From assembly GCA_025463265.1 (NCBI GenBank), contig JAOBWH010000044.1, forward strand, positions 1-57,205: a stretch of 57,205 bases of DNA, written 5' to 3'. Every line of letters starts with the position of its first letter. Within the stretch, counting starts at the first letter, position 1. Under the pieces are notes generated by a model, which was given only the letters and a program-made list of their open reading frames with translations, was not told where the DNA came from and ran no database searches. Shown piece after piece: positions 45,244-52,423 of the stretch. Origin of the DNA: Ilumatobacteraceae bacterium. Its GTDB lineage: Bacteria > Actinomycetota > Acidimicrobiia > Acidimicrobiales > Iamiaceae. The position numbers were made by a program, and so were the translations under genes.

Positions 45244-45450
45244 ATGGGCATCTCGAACGACGACATCACCACCTCCGACGCCGAAGAGGAGATCCTCCCC
45301 GGAGGCGACACCGATGGCACCGATGGCGGTGACACGGACGGCACCGATGGCGGTGACACCGATGGCACCGATGGCGGTGACACCGATGGCACCGATGGTG
45401 GCGACACCGATGGCACCGATGGTGGCGACACCGACGGCACTGACAGCTGA
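45244..45450 (+). CDS. Repeat peptide, candidate RiPP precursor
   Basis: 68-residue peptide. Residues 1-19 (MGISNDDITTSDAEEEILP) form an acidic leader-like segment; residues 20-67 are six exact copies of GGDTDGTD, and Ser68 ends it. The leader/repeat junction ILPGG resembles a double-glycine cleavage site. The gene directly overlaps a JmjC-type cupin oxygenase gene, which is followed by a sucrase/ferredoxin-like gene. This precursor-plus-modifying-enzyme layout suggests that Asp or Thr side chains of the repeats are hydroxylated or otherwise modified. DxDGxD also resembles calcium-binding loops, an alternative or additional role. No named family recognised. Confidence 0.7.
   Translation: MGISNDDITTSDAEEEILPGGDTDGTDGGDTDGTDGGDTDGTDGGDTDGTDGGDTDGTDGGDTDGTDS
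45301..45444 (+). repeat. Six 24-bp tandem repeats
   Basis: Six contiguous 24-bp units encode GGDTDGTD in the peptide frame. Units differ only at synonymous positions (GGC/GGT, GAT/GAC, ACC/ACG), which shows the repeated peptide is under selection or recently expanded. In the +1 frame each unit carries ATG codons, the frame used by the downstream cupin. Confidence 0.9.
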
Positions 45451-46741
45451 TCTGGGCCAGCCCGAGTGGCTGGTCCGCCGCCAACCGCACCCCGACGCAC
45501 CGGGGCTCGCTGATCTGGTCGACGACGTCGGTCGCTTCCGCGCCGACGACGTCTACCGCCGACCCCGGGTGACCGACCCGGCGACCCGGCGCGACCGGGC
45601 CCGCCTCGGCGACCCTGCCGTCCTGTGGGCGGACCTCCTGGGCCGGTCCGCCCGGCGCCCCGCCTTCCGGCTGGTGCGGGAGGGTGCCACGGCCGATGCT
45701 GCGGGCCTCACCCGCCCGGCGCGCATCGGCGACCGGGACCTCACCGACCTGGCCGCGCCCAACCGGATCATCAACGGATACCGCGGCGGCGCCACCGTCG
45801 TGCTCCAGGGCCTCCACCTCACCGACCCGGCGCTGGCCCGGTTCGCCAACAACCTGGCGCTCGAGCTGGACCAGCCGGTGCAGGTCAACGCCTACCTGTC
45901 GCCGGCCTCGGCCCGGGGCCTCGACGTGCACTTCGACTACCACGACGTGTTCGTCGCCCAGCTCGAGGGCACGAAGCGGTGGCGGGTGTGGGCGCCGACC
46001 GAGCGCAGCCGCGAGCCCATCGGCGGGAGGCACGCCGTGCCCCGTCCCCGGCTCGATGAGCTGGGCGACCCCCTGCTCGACCTCGTGCTCGAGGCTGGCG
46101 ATGTGCTCTACCTGCCTCGAGGCCACCCGCACGTGGCCGAGACCACCGACCGCGCCTCGGCGCACCTCACCGTGGGACTGCTCGCCATCACCTGGCACCG
46201 CATCGTGCGCCGGGCGGTGGACGACGAGATCGGGGCCGGCCGCCTCCGCTCGTCCATCCCCCTGTCCTCGCTCGACGACGACCGCGACGACCGCACCGAC
46301 GGGAACGATCGCGGTGAGGGCGGCGGCGATCCGGTCGGCCCGGATGCCCCGTCGGTCGCCGGACTGGACCTCGATCTCGGCTCGGTCGCGGTCCGGCGGT
46401 GGGTGGCGCAGGAGATCTGGAGCAAGCAGGCGGCCACGCGGCTCCGTCCGATCGAGCCGCCCGATGCCGGCGCGGCCGACGGACCCCTGGCCTTCGCCCC
46501 CGGTCCGCTCCTCACCCTCAGCACGGAGTCCGGCCGCTCGATCCTGTTCGCCGGCGACCGCACCGTCGACCTGCCCGACGAGGCCCATCCGTTCCTCGTC
46601 GCCCTGTTCCGGGCGGATGACGGGGTGTGCCGGCGGGACCTGCCCGGCCTCGACGACGAGTCCTCGCGCGTCGTGGTCTCCCGACTGCTCGACGAAGGGG
46701 TGCTCATCTCCCACGCGCCCACCGGCGGTCGCGCGCGGTGA
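45419..46741 (+). CDS. JmjC/ROX-type cupin oxygenase
   Basis: 440 residues if started at ATG 45419, inside the last repeat of the preceding peptide gene; further ATGs in the same frame occur in each repeat, so the exact start is uncertain. The JmjC-like double-stranded beta-helix (residues about 90-250) has the Fe(II) facial triad His171-x-Asp173 in DVHFDYHD and His238 in YLPRGHPHVAET, with QLEGTKRWRVW typical of the ROXA/NO66/MINA53 family of 2-oxoglutarate hydroxylases. A C-terminal winged-helix-like region (FLVALFRADDGVCRRDLPG, VVVSRLLDEGVLI) matches that family. Likely hydroxylates a protein or peptide side chain, here perhaps the repeat peptide. Confidence 0.85.
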   Translation: MVATPTALTADLGQPEWLVRRQPHPDAPGLADLVDDVGRFRADDVYRRPRVTDPATRRDRARLGDPAVLWADLLGRSARRPAFRLVREGATADAAGLTRPARIGDRDLTDLAAPNRIINGYRGGATVVLQGLHLTDPALARFANNLALELDQPVQVNAYLSPASARGLDVHFDYHDVFVAQLEGTKRWRVWAPTERSREPIGGRHAVPRPRLDELGDPLLDLVLEAGDVLYLPRGHPHVAETTDRASAHLTVGLLAITWHRIVRRAVDDEIGAGRLRSSIPLSSLDDDRDDRTDGNDRGEGGGDPVGPDAPSVAGLDLDLGSVAVRRWVAQEIWSKQAATRLRPIEPPDAGAADGPLAFAPGPLLTLSTESGRSILFAGDRTVDLPDEAHPFLVALFRADDGVCRRDLPGLDDESSRVVVSRLLDEGVLISHAPTGGRAR

Positions 46742-47691
46742 CCGACCGGTTCGTGTGCTCCGATGCCTCGGTGGGACGCGGCGAGGTGGTCGTGGCCACC
46801 GCGTCGCAGGTCCGGGCCTGGCTGCTCATCGAGGTCCACGGGGCCTGGGGCATCGATGCCATCAGCGACAGCCACCTCGGCGTCCACCTGCCCGCCGGGT
46901 GGAAGGCCGGGCTCCAACGCCGCGGCATCCGGCCCATCTGCATCCGCCCTGCGCAGCGGCCTGCCGTGGAACCCGAGACCGCTCGCATCTTCTTCGTGGT
47001 GGCCGCTCGGCCCGGCCGGACCGAAGGCGCCGTCTGGAGCCGGACGCTGCCCACCCTGTCGGCCGTCCGCCACGTCACCGACGAGCTACAGATCGGTGAG
47101 GAGCCCCCCGGTTGGGAGCGTGATCCGGGCCGGCTCGCGCTGGTGTGCACCAACGGCAAGCACGACCAGTGCTGCGCCAACGAGGGCCGTCCGGTCGTGC
47201 GCCACCTGCGCGGGACGCGGTGGGCCGACGAGGTCTGGGAGTGCTCGCACATCGGTGGCGACCGCTTCGCCGCCAACCTGCTGGTGCTGCCCGACAGCCT
47301 GTACTTCGGGCGCATGGAGCCTTCGGAGGCCGAGCAGCTGCTCGACGCCCACGCCGACGGCCAGATCGCGCTCGAGTGGTACCGCGGGCGCTCGACGCTC
47401 ACGTTCCCCGAGCAGGCGGCGGAGCACGCCCTCCGGTCCGCCTTCGAGGTCCGCGGCCTCGACGATGTCGTGGTGGAGCCCACCGAGGAGCGCAACCGGT
47501 ACCGGGCGCAGGTCGTCGGCGTCGGCACGGTCGACGTGGGCATCGAGCGCACGGTCGGGCGCACCGTCGAGCCGCTCACCTGTCGGGGGACGCCGGACCA
47601 AGAGGTGCCGCACTACACCGCGACCGTGGTGACCGAGGTCGACCAGAGCGGTGCGGGCGATGCAGCGGATGCCCCGGTGGACGGTGCCTAG
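46738..47691 (+). CDS. Sucrase/ferredoxin-like family protein
   Basis: 317-residue protein of the Suc_Fer-like family (thioredoxin-fold [2Fe-2S] ferredoxin relatives). The signature is LVCTNGKHDQCCANEGRPV (Cys137, Cys145, Cys146), followed by VWECSHIGGDRFAANLLVLP. GTG start overlaps the cupin stop (GTGA), so it belongs to the same operon. Could supply electrons to the cupin enzyme or act as a redox carrier; that is inference. Its stop shares CTAG with the convergent kinase gene. Confidence 0.88.
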   Translation: MTDRFVCSDASVGRGEVVVATASQVRAWLLIEVHGAWGIDAISDSHLGVHLPAGWKAGLQRRGIRPICIRPAQRPAVEPETARIFFVVAARPGRTEGAVWSRTLPTLSAVRHVTDELQIGEEPPGWERDPGRLALVCTNGKHDQCCANEGRPVVRHLRGTRWADEVWECSHIGGDRFAANLLVLPDSLYFGRMEPSEAEQLLDAHADGQIALEWYRGRSTLTFPEQAAEHALRSAFEVRGLDDVVVEPTEERNRYRAQVVGVGTVDVGIERTVGRTVEPLTCRGTPDQEVPHYTATVVTEVDQSGAGDAADAPVDGA

Positions 47692-48779
47692 GCGGGCAGC
47701 CGGACGCTGACGGTGAGGCCGCCCCCGGGTCGGGGTGCCACCGACAGGGTGCCGTCGTGGGCGGTGGCGATGCTCCTGGCGATCGCCAGGCCGAGGCCGA
47801 CCCCCTCGTGCTCGGTGCGGATGCGCTCGGCGCCGCGCTGGAAGGGCTCGGTGAGCGTCGTCGCCACCTCGCTGCTGACCACGGCGCCGGTGTTGGCCAC
47901 CTCGAGCAGGACGGCCGTCTCGTCGGCGCCGGTCGTGATCCACACGGTCCCGTGCTCGGGCTGGTTGTGGACGATGGCGTTGTGGGCCAGGTTCGTCGTC
48001 AGCTGCAGCAGCAGGGCGTGGGACCCGGTGGTGGGGGCGGGGCCGCCGTCGATCTCGATCTCGACGCCGTGCTGGTCGCCGACGGGGAGCAGGGCCTCGA
48101 GGGCCTCCTCGACGATGAGGGAGAGGTCGACGGCCTCGTGGGCGAACGAGCGCTGATCCGCCTGGCTGAGCACGAGCAGGGCCTGGGTCAGGCCGATCGC
48201 CCGGTCGTTGACGGTCTGGAGGCGATCGATGAGGGCGTCCACATCCGGGTCGTCCTGCCTGCTGGCGACCTCGAGCAGCGTCTTGGTGATGGCGAGGGGG
48301 GTGCGCAGCTCGTGCGATGCGTTGGCGGAGAAGCGCCGTTGCTGGTCGACGTGGGCCTCGAGCCGGGCGAGCATCGTGTCGAACGCGTCGGCCAGCTCCC
48401 GGAACTCGTCCTGGCGGCCTTCCATCTCGATGCGGTGGGCGAGCGATCCGGTGCCTGCGAGGCGGGTTGCGGCCGTGATGCGCTCCAGCGGCCTCAGCAT
48501 CCGGCCGGCGAGGAGCCATCCGCCGACGAGCCCGATCACGAGCAGCACCCCCATCGCGACGGCGGCCCGGGGAGCGAAGACGCGCAGGAGGGTGGACCGG
48601 ATCGGGAAGACCCCCGTGCCCAGGTCGGGATCGTCGGTGCTCAGCATCGCCCGGTCGGGCACGTAGCGGAGCAGGTACAACCACACTGCGGCGAGCAGCA
48701 CGGCGCCCGCGAGCACGAGGAACCCGGTGTAGCTGAGGGTCAGCTTCAGGCGGACGCTCATCCCGGGCCGCCTAGCCAT
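47688..48779 (-). CDS. VanS-like sensor histidine kinase
   Basis: 363 residues. Two membrane helices (about 10-35 and 70-92) flank a short extracytoplasmic loop, then a HAMP domain (GRMLRPLERITAATRLAGTGS), HisKA with SANASHELRTPLAITKTLLE, and an ATPase domain with NLAHNAIVHNQ and GVGLGLAIARSIA. Its start overlaps the response regulator end by 8 nt (48772-48779). The pair is divergent from a VanY-like carboxypeptidase, suggesting a cell-wall stress response. Confidence 0.92.
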   Translation of the reverse strand: MARRPGMSVRLKLTLSYTGFLVLAGAVLLAAVWLYLLRYVPDRAMLSTDDPDLGTGVFPIRSTLLRVFAPRAAVAMGVLLVIGLVGGWLLAGRMLRPLERITAATRLAGTGSLAHRIEMEGRQDEFRELADAFDTMLARLEAHVDQQRRFSANASHELRTPLAITKTLLEVASRQDDPDVDALIDRLQTVNDRAIGLTQALLVLSQADQRSFAHEAVDLSLIVEEALEALLPVGDQHGVEIEIDGGPAPTTGSHALLLQLTTNLAHNAIVHNQPEHGTVWITTGADETAVLLEVANTGAVVSSEVATTLTEPFQRGAERIRTEHEGVGLGLAIARSIATAHDGTLSVAPRPGGGLTVSVRLPA

Positions 48780-49476
48780 CTCGGTTCGCCCGGTGCTGGC
48801 CGCCGGTCTGGTCCGGTTCGGTCTCGATGCGGTACCCGACGCCGGTGACGGTGCCGATGATCGGTGGGGCGCCGAGCCGCTTGCGCAGCGCCGAGATGGT
48901 GATGCGCACCGCGTTGGTGAACGGGTCGGCGTGGGCGTCCCACGCTCGTTCCAGGAGGTCCTCAGCGCTGACGACGCCGCCCTCGGCCCCGACGAGCACC
49001 TCCAGCACCGCGAACTGCTTCCTCGTGAGCGCGACGTAGCGCCCGTCGCGGAACACCTCCCGTCGGAACGGGTCCAGCCGCAGGCCGGCCAGCTCGCGCA
49101 CCGGCGGCCGGGCGTGGGCCCGGCGGCGATCGAGCGCCCGCAGGCGCAGGACCAGTTCCTGGAGCTCGAACGGCTTGGTCAGGTAGTCGTCCGCCCCGAG
49201 CTCGAACCCGGTGGCCTTGTCGTCGAGCCGGTCGGCCGCGGTGAGCATGAGGATGCCCGTGCCGCGCCCGGAGGCGACGATGCGCGCCGCGATCTCATCG
49301 CCGTCGGGACCGGGGATGTCCCGGTCGAGGATGGCGATGTCGTAGTCGTTGACCTCCAGCAGATCGAGCGCGGTGTCGCCGTCGCCCGCGGTGTCGGCGG
49401 CGATGGCTTCGAGGCGCAGGCCGTCACGGATCGCGTCGGCCAGCAGCGGCTCGTCCTCCACGATCAGCACACGCAT
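48772..49476 (-). CDS. OmpR/VanR-like response regulator
   Basis: 234 residues. Receiver with MRVLIVEDEP, phospho-acceptor Asp51 in DIAILDRDIPGPDGDEI, ADDYLTKPFELQEL; winged-helix output domain with ELAGLRLDPFRREVFRDGRYVALTRKQFAVLEVL and GTVTGVGYRIE. The sequence around the phospho-Asp (LDRDIPGPDGDE) is characteristic of VanR/CutR-like regulators of actinobacteria. Partner of the overlapping kinase. Confidence 0.94.
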   Translation of the reverse strand: MRVLIVEDEPLLADAIRDGLRLEAIAADTAGDGDTALDLLEVNDYDIAILDRDIPGPDGDEIAARIVASGRGTGILMLTAADRLDDKATGFELGADDYLTKPFELQELVLRLRALDRRRAHARPPVRELAGLRLDPFRREVFRDGRYVALTRKQFAVLEVLVGAEGGVVSAEDLLERAWDAHADPFTNAVRITISALRKRLGAPPIIGTVTGVGYRIETEPDQTGGQHRANRDG

Positions 49477-49563
49477 CAGCGTGAGCGTCCCAGATCGGGT
49501 GTGTCGTCGGCGTATCGAGAACCGCGTACGGGCCGGGAACACCGGATCGCGTTCCCTGGGCGC

Positions 49564-50271
49564 ATGACCCCCAGCAAACCAGCCCGCACCGCGACGCGCC
49601 GATCGCGGGTGGCGACGACTGTGGTCGTCGTGGCTGCGGTCGTGGGGCTGATCGCCCTCGTCAGCTCCCGACGGTCCGGTCCGGCTCCCGACCTCGCCGC
49701 CCGATCGATGCGGACGACGAGCGCCTTCGCATCCGATCCGGCCGCACCGGCGCATCTGGCCGACCCGTCCGGTCCGGTCCACCCGTCGCCGCCTCCGCAG
49801 GCGGCGGAGGACGGGGCCATCGGCGAGGACGACGGGGTCCTGCCTGACGGGGTGACGGTCTTCCGAGACGACGTCGCCGGCGTGGCCGACCTGGACCCCG
49901 CCCTGCTGGCCGCCCTCCGAGCTGCAGCCACCGACGCGGCGGGTGACGGGGTCGAGTTCACGGTCCACAGCGGTTGGCGGTCTCGTGCGTACCAGGAGGA
50001 CCTGCTGCGGGAGGCGGTCGTGAAGTACGCATCGGAAGAGGAGGCCGCACGATGGGTGGCACCGCCCGACCGGTCGGCCCACGTGTCGGGGGACGCCATC
50101 GACCTCGAGTCCGGTGCGGCCCGCTGGCTTGCCCGGCACGGCGCCGCCTACGGGCTCTGCCAGGTCTACGACAACGAGGACTGGCACTACGAGCTGCGCC
50201 CCGATGCCGCCCGCGACGGCTGTCCCGACCGGTACGCCGACGCCGCGCACGACCCGCGGATGCAGCCCTGA
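49564..50271 (+). CDS. VanY-like M15 D-Ala-D-Ala carboxypeptidase
   Basis: 235-residue membrane-anchored peptidase (single helix about residues 17-34, then a disordered linker). The M15B motifs are complete: SGWRSRAYQ, zinc ligands in SAHVSGDAIDL (SxHxxGxAxD) and DWHYEL (WHxE). It would trim the terminal D-Ala of peptidoglycan stem peptides outside the cell. Divergent from the VanRS-like two-component genes 87 nt away, the classical layout of a regulated vanY. Confidence 0.92.
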   Translation: MTPSKPARTATRRSRVATTVVVVAAVVGLIALVSSRRSGPAPDLAARSMRTTSAFASDPAAPAHLADPSGPVHPSPPPQAAEDGAIGEDDGVLPDGVTVFRDDVAGVADLDPALLAALRAAATDAAGDGVEFTVHSGWRSRAYQEDLLREAVVKYASEEEAARWVAPPDRSAHVSGDAIDLESGAARWLARHGAAYGLCQVYDNEDWHYELRPDAARDGCPDRYADAAHDPRMQP

Positions 50272-50304
50272 CGCACGGCCCGGGTTCGCGTACGGTGACC
50301 GGCC

Positions 50305-50826
50305 GTGCCCGACCTGATCTTCCGCCCCGCCGTCCCCGACGACGTCGATGCCATCGTGGGACTGGTCACCGCCGCCTACCGGGGCGAGGCCAGCACGGCA
50401 GGCTGGACCACCGAGGACCACCTGCTGAAGGGCCAGCGCACCGACGCCGCCATGGTCGCGGCCTCGGTGGTCGACCCTTCCGGGGAGGTGGTGCTCGCCG
50501 AGGCCGGCGGGTCGCTCGTGGGCTGCATCCACGTGCAGCGGGCCGGCGGGCGCGCCCACTTCGGCATGTTCGCCGTGGACCCCACCCGCCAGGCGGCGGG
50601 CACGGGATCGGCGCTGCTGGCGCGAGCCGAGGACCAGGCGCGGACGTGGGGGTGCTCCACGATGGACCTCGAGGTGGTGGGCCAGCGGGCCGAGCTCATC
50701 GCCTGGTACGAGCGCCGGGGGTACGCCGCCACCGGCGAGACCAAGCCCTTCCCCTACGGCGACGAGCGCTTCGGCGTCCCCCAGCGCGACGACCTCCACT
50801 TCGTGGTCCTCCGCCGGGACCTCTGA
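50305..50826 (+). CDS. GNAT-family N-acetyltransferase
   Basis: 173 residues with the acetyl-CoA binding fold: HFGMFAVDPTRQAAGTGSALLARAEDQA is motif A (the RxxGxG/A loop appears as RQAAGTG) and LEVVGQRAELIAWYERRGY is motif B. TACGGT (50291-50296) precedes the GTG by 8 nt. Substrate unknown; 33 nt downstream of the carboxypeptidase. Confidence 0.9.
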   Translation: MPDLIFRPAVPDDVDAIVGLVTAAYRGEASTAGWTTEDHLLKGQRTDAAMVAASVVDPSGEVVLAEAGGSLVGCIHVQRAGGRAHFGMFAVDPTRQAAGTGSALLARAEDQARTWGCSTMDLEVVGQRAELIAWYERRGYAATGETKPFPYGDERFGVPQRDDLHFVVLRRDL

Positions 50827-50932
50827 GGGGACCGCTGCGTTTCGAGGCGGCGGGGCGCGGTCGGTAGCGTCGACCCTCGATCGTCCACGTTCGTCGGCGT
50901 TCGAGACGAACCTTCCACCGAGTGAGACGCAC

Positions 50933-51967
50933 GTGACCAAGACCAACCCGGGCAACTTCTTCGAGGACTTCGAGCTGGGCCAGGTGATCGAGCACGCCAC
51001 GCCCCGCACCATCACCGAGGGCGACCGCGCCCTCTACGGATCGCTCTACCCGACCCGCTTCGCCATCCCGTCGTCGGCGCCGTTCGCGGCGGCGTGCGGC
51101 CTGGCCCCGCACCCGGTCGAGGAGCTCATCGGGTTCCACATCGCGTTCGGCAAGACCGTCCCCGACGTGTCGCTCAACGCCGTCGCCAACCTGGGCTACG
51201 CCGAGTGCCGCTTCCACCGGCCGCTGGTCCCGGGCGACACCCTCCGGACCCGGTCCGAGGTCATCGGCCTCAAGGAGAACTCGAACGGGAGGTCGGGTGT
51301 GGTCTACGTGCGCTCGACGGCCACCGACCAGGACGGCGCCACCGCCATCGACTGGGCCCGCTGGGTGATGGTCCACAAGCGCGACCACGCCGCGCCTGCC
51401 CCCGCGACCACCATCCCCGAGCTGGCCGAGGCCGTCGCCGCCGAGGACCTGGTCGTGCCCGCCGGTCTCGACCTCACCGGCTACGACTTCGCCGCCGCAG
51501 GCGAGCCCCACCGGTGGGATGACTACGAGGTCGGCGAGACGATCGACCACGTCGACGGCGTCACCCTCACCGACCCCGAGCACATGGTGGCCACCCGCCT
51601 GTGGCAGAACACGGCCAAGGTCCACTTCAACACCGAGGCCCGACCCGACGGCGCCCGCCTGATCTACGGCGGCCACATCATCTCGATGGCCCGGGCGCTG
51701 TCGTTCAACGGCCTCGCCAACGCCCAGCTCATCGCCGCCATCAACGCCGGCGCCCACACGTCGCCGGCCTTCGCCGGCGACACCGTCTACGCCTGGTCCG
51801 AGGTGCTCGACAAGGCCGAGACCGCCGCGCCCGGCGTGGGTGCGCTGCGGCTGCGGCTCGTCGCCACGAAGGGCCGCGACGAGTCGATGACCCTGCGGGG
51901 CGAGGACGGCAAGTACGCGCCGGGCGTCTTGTTGGACCTGGACCTCTGGGCGCTCTGCCCCCGCTGA
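50933..51967 (+). CDS. Double-hotdog MaoC-family dehydratase, mesaconyl-CoA hydratase-like
   Basis: 344-residue protein with two MaoC/hotdog domains (N-terminal NFFEDFELGQVIEHATPRTITEGD and second GEPHRWDDYEVGETIDHVDGVTLTDPEH). Length and the paired domains match mesaconyl-CoA (2-methylfumaryl-CoA) hydratase of the ethylmalonyl-CoA and methylaspartate cycles, though no other gene of these pathways is adjacent. GTG start; a TAGCGT box at 50865-50870 suggests a leader of about 55 nt. Confidence 0.8.
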   Translation: MTKTNPGNFFEDFELGQVIEHATPRTITEGDRALYGSLYPTRFAIPSSAPFAAACGLAPHPVEELIGFHIAFGKTVPDVSLNAVANLGYAECRFHRPLVPGDTLRTRSEVIGLKENSNGRSGVVYVRSTATDQDGATAIDWARWVMVHKRDHAAPAPATTIPELAEAVAAEDLVVPAGLDLTGYDFAAAGEPHRWDDYEVGETIDHVDGVTLTDPEHMVATRLWQNTAKVHFNTEARPDGARLIYGGHIISMARALSFNGLANAQLIAAINAGAHTSPAFAGDTVYAWSEVLDKAETAAPGVGALRLRLVATKGRDESMTLRGEDGKYAPGVLLDLDLWALCPR

Positions 51968-51988
51968 TCTGCCGGTACCGTTGCGCCG

Positions 51989-52294
51989 GTGGGAGCAACA
52001 GCCGGCCAGCACGAGTGGGCGTTCATCACGAGCCACTTCCTCGTGCTGCTGTGCCTGGCCGAGGACCCCGAGGCGCGGGTCGCCGAGGTGGCGGAGCGGC
52101 TCCAGCTCACCGAGCGGCGGGTCCAGACCATCACGGCCGAGCTGCTCGAGGCCGGCTACCTGCAGAAGGTCCGGGTCGGCCGGCGAAACCGGTACGCGAT
52201 CGACCGGGAGATGCCGCTGCGCCACCTCCAGACGCAGCACCGCCAGCTGGGTGACCTGCTGGACCTGATCTCCGAGCGCGGCGACGGCGACTGA
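51989..52294 (+). CDS. Small winged-helix DNA-binding protein
   Basis: 101 residues, essentially one winged helix: SHFLVLLCLAEDPEARVAEVAERLQLTERRVQTITAELLEAGYLQKVRVGRRNRYAID, then a short helix. Similar stand-alone MarR-like proteins are widespread in actinobacteria. TACCGT (51976-51981) stands 7 nt before the GTG, predicting a leaderless mRNA. Lies upstream of the rifampicin phosphotransferase, but the regulatory palindrome there fits another system. Confidence 0.85.
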   Translation: MGATAGQHEWAFITSHFLVLLCLAEDPEARVAEVAERLQLTERRVQTITAELLEAGYLQKVRVGRRNRYAIDREMPLRHLQTQHRQLGDLLDLISERGDGD

Positions 52295-52346
52295 GCCATC
52301 GGCGAGCTGCATCCGCCCTACTGAACTCCACGCTAACGGAGGGTGG

Positions 52347-52365
52347 GGGGCTTGTGGCAAGCGGC
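52347..52365. promoter_or_regulatory. Rifamycin-associated-element-like palindrome
   Basis: GGGGCTTGTGGCAAGCGGC, a 19-bp inverted repeat (GGGGCTTG / CAAGCGGC around TGG) 58 nt before the rph start. It closely matches the rifamycin associated element (RAE), a 19-bp palindrome of the form GGGGCTTG-N3-CAAGCCCC found before rifamycin resistance genes in actinomycetes. Confidence 0.75.
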
Positions 52366-52423
52366 GAAACGTGCTTCCACTGCACCCCTCGTCGCGGGCG
52401 GCGAGCCAGGACGAAGGGGATCC

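Noticed and set aside
45301-45444. CRISPR-like tandem repeats
   Set aside because: Units are contiguous with no spacers and encode a perfect peptide repeat in frame.
46738-47691. Role as a sugar-cleaving sucrase
   Set aside because: The family name is historical; the motifs are those of a thioredoxin-fold ferredoxin-like protein, with no glycosidase signature.
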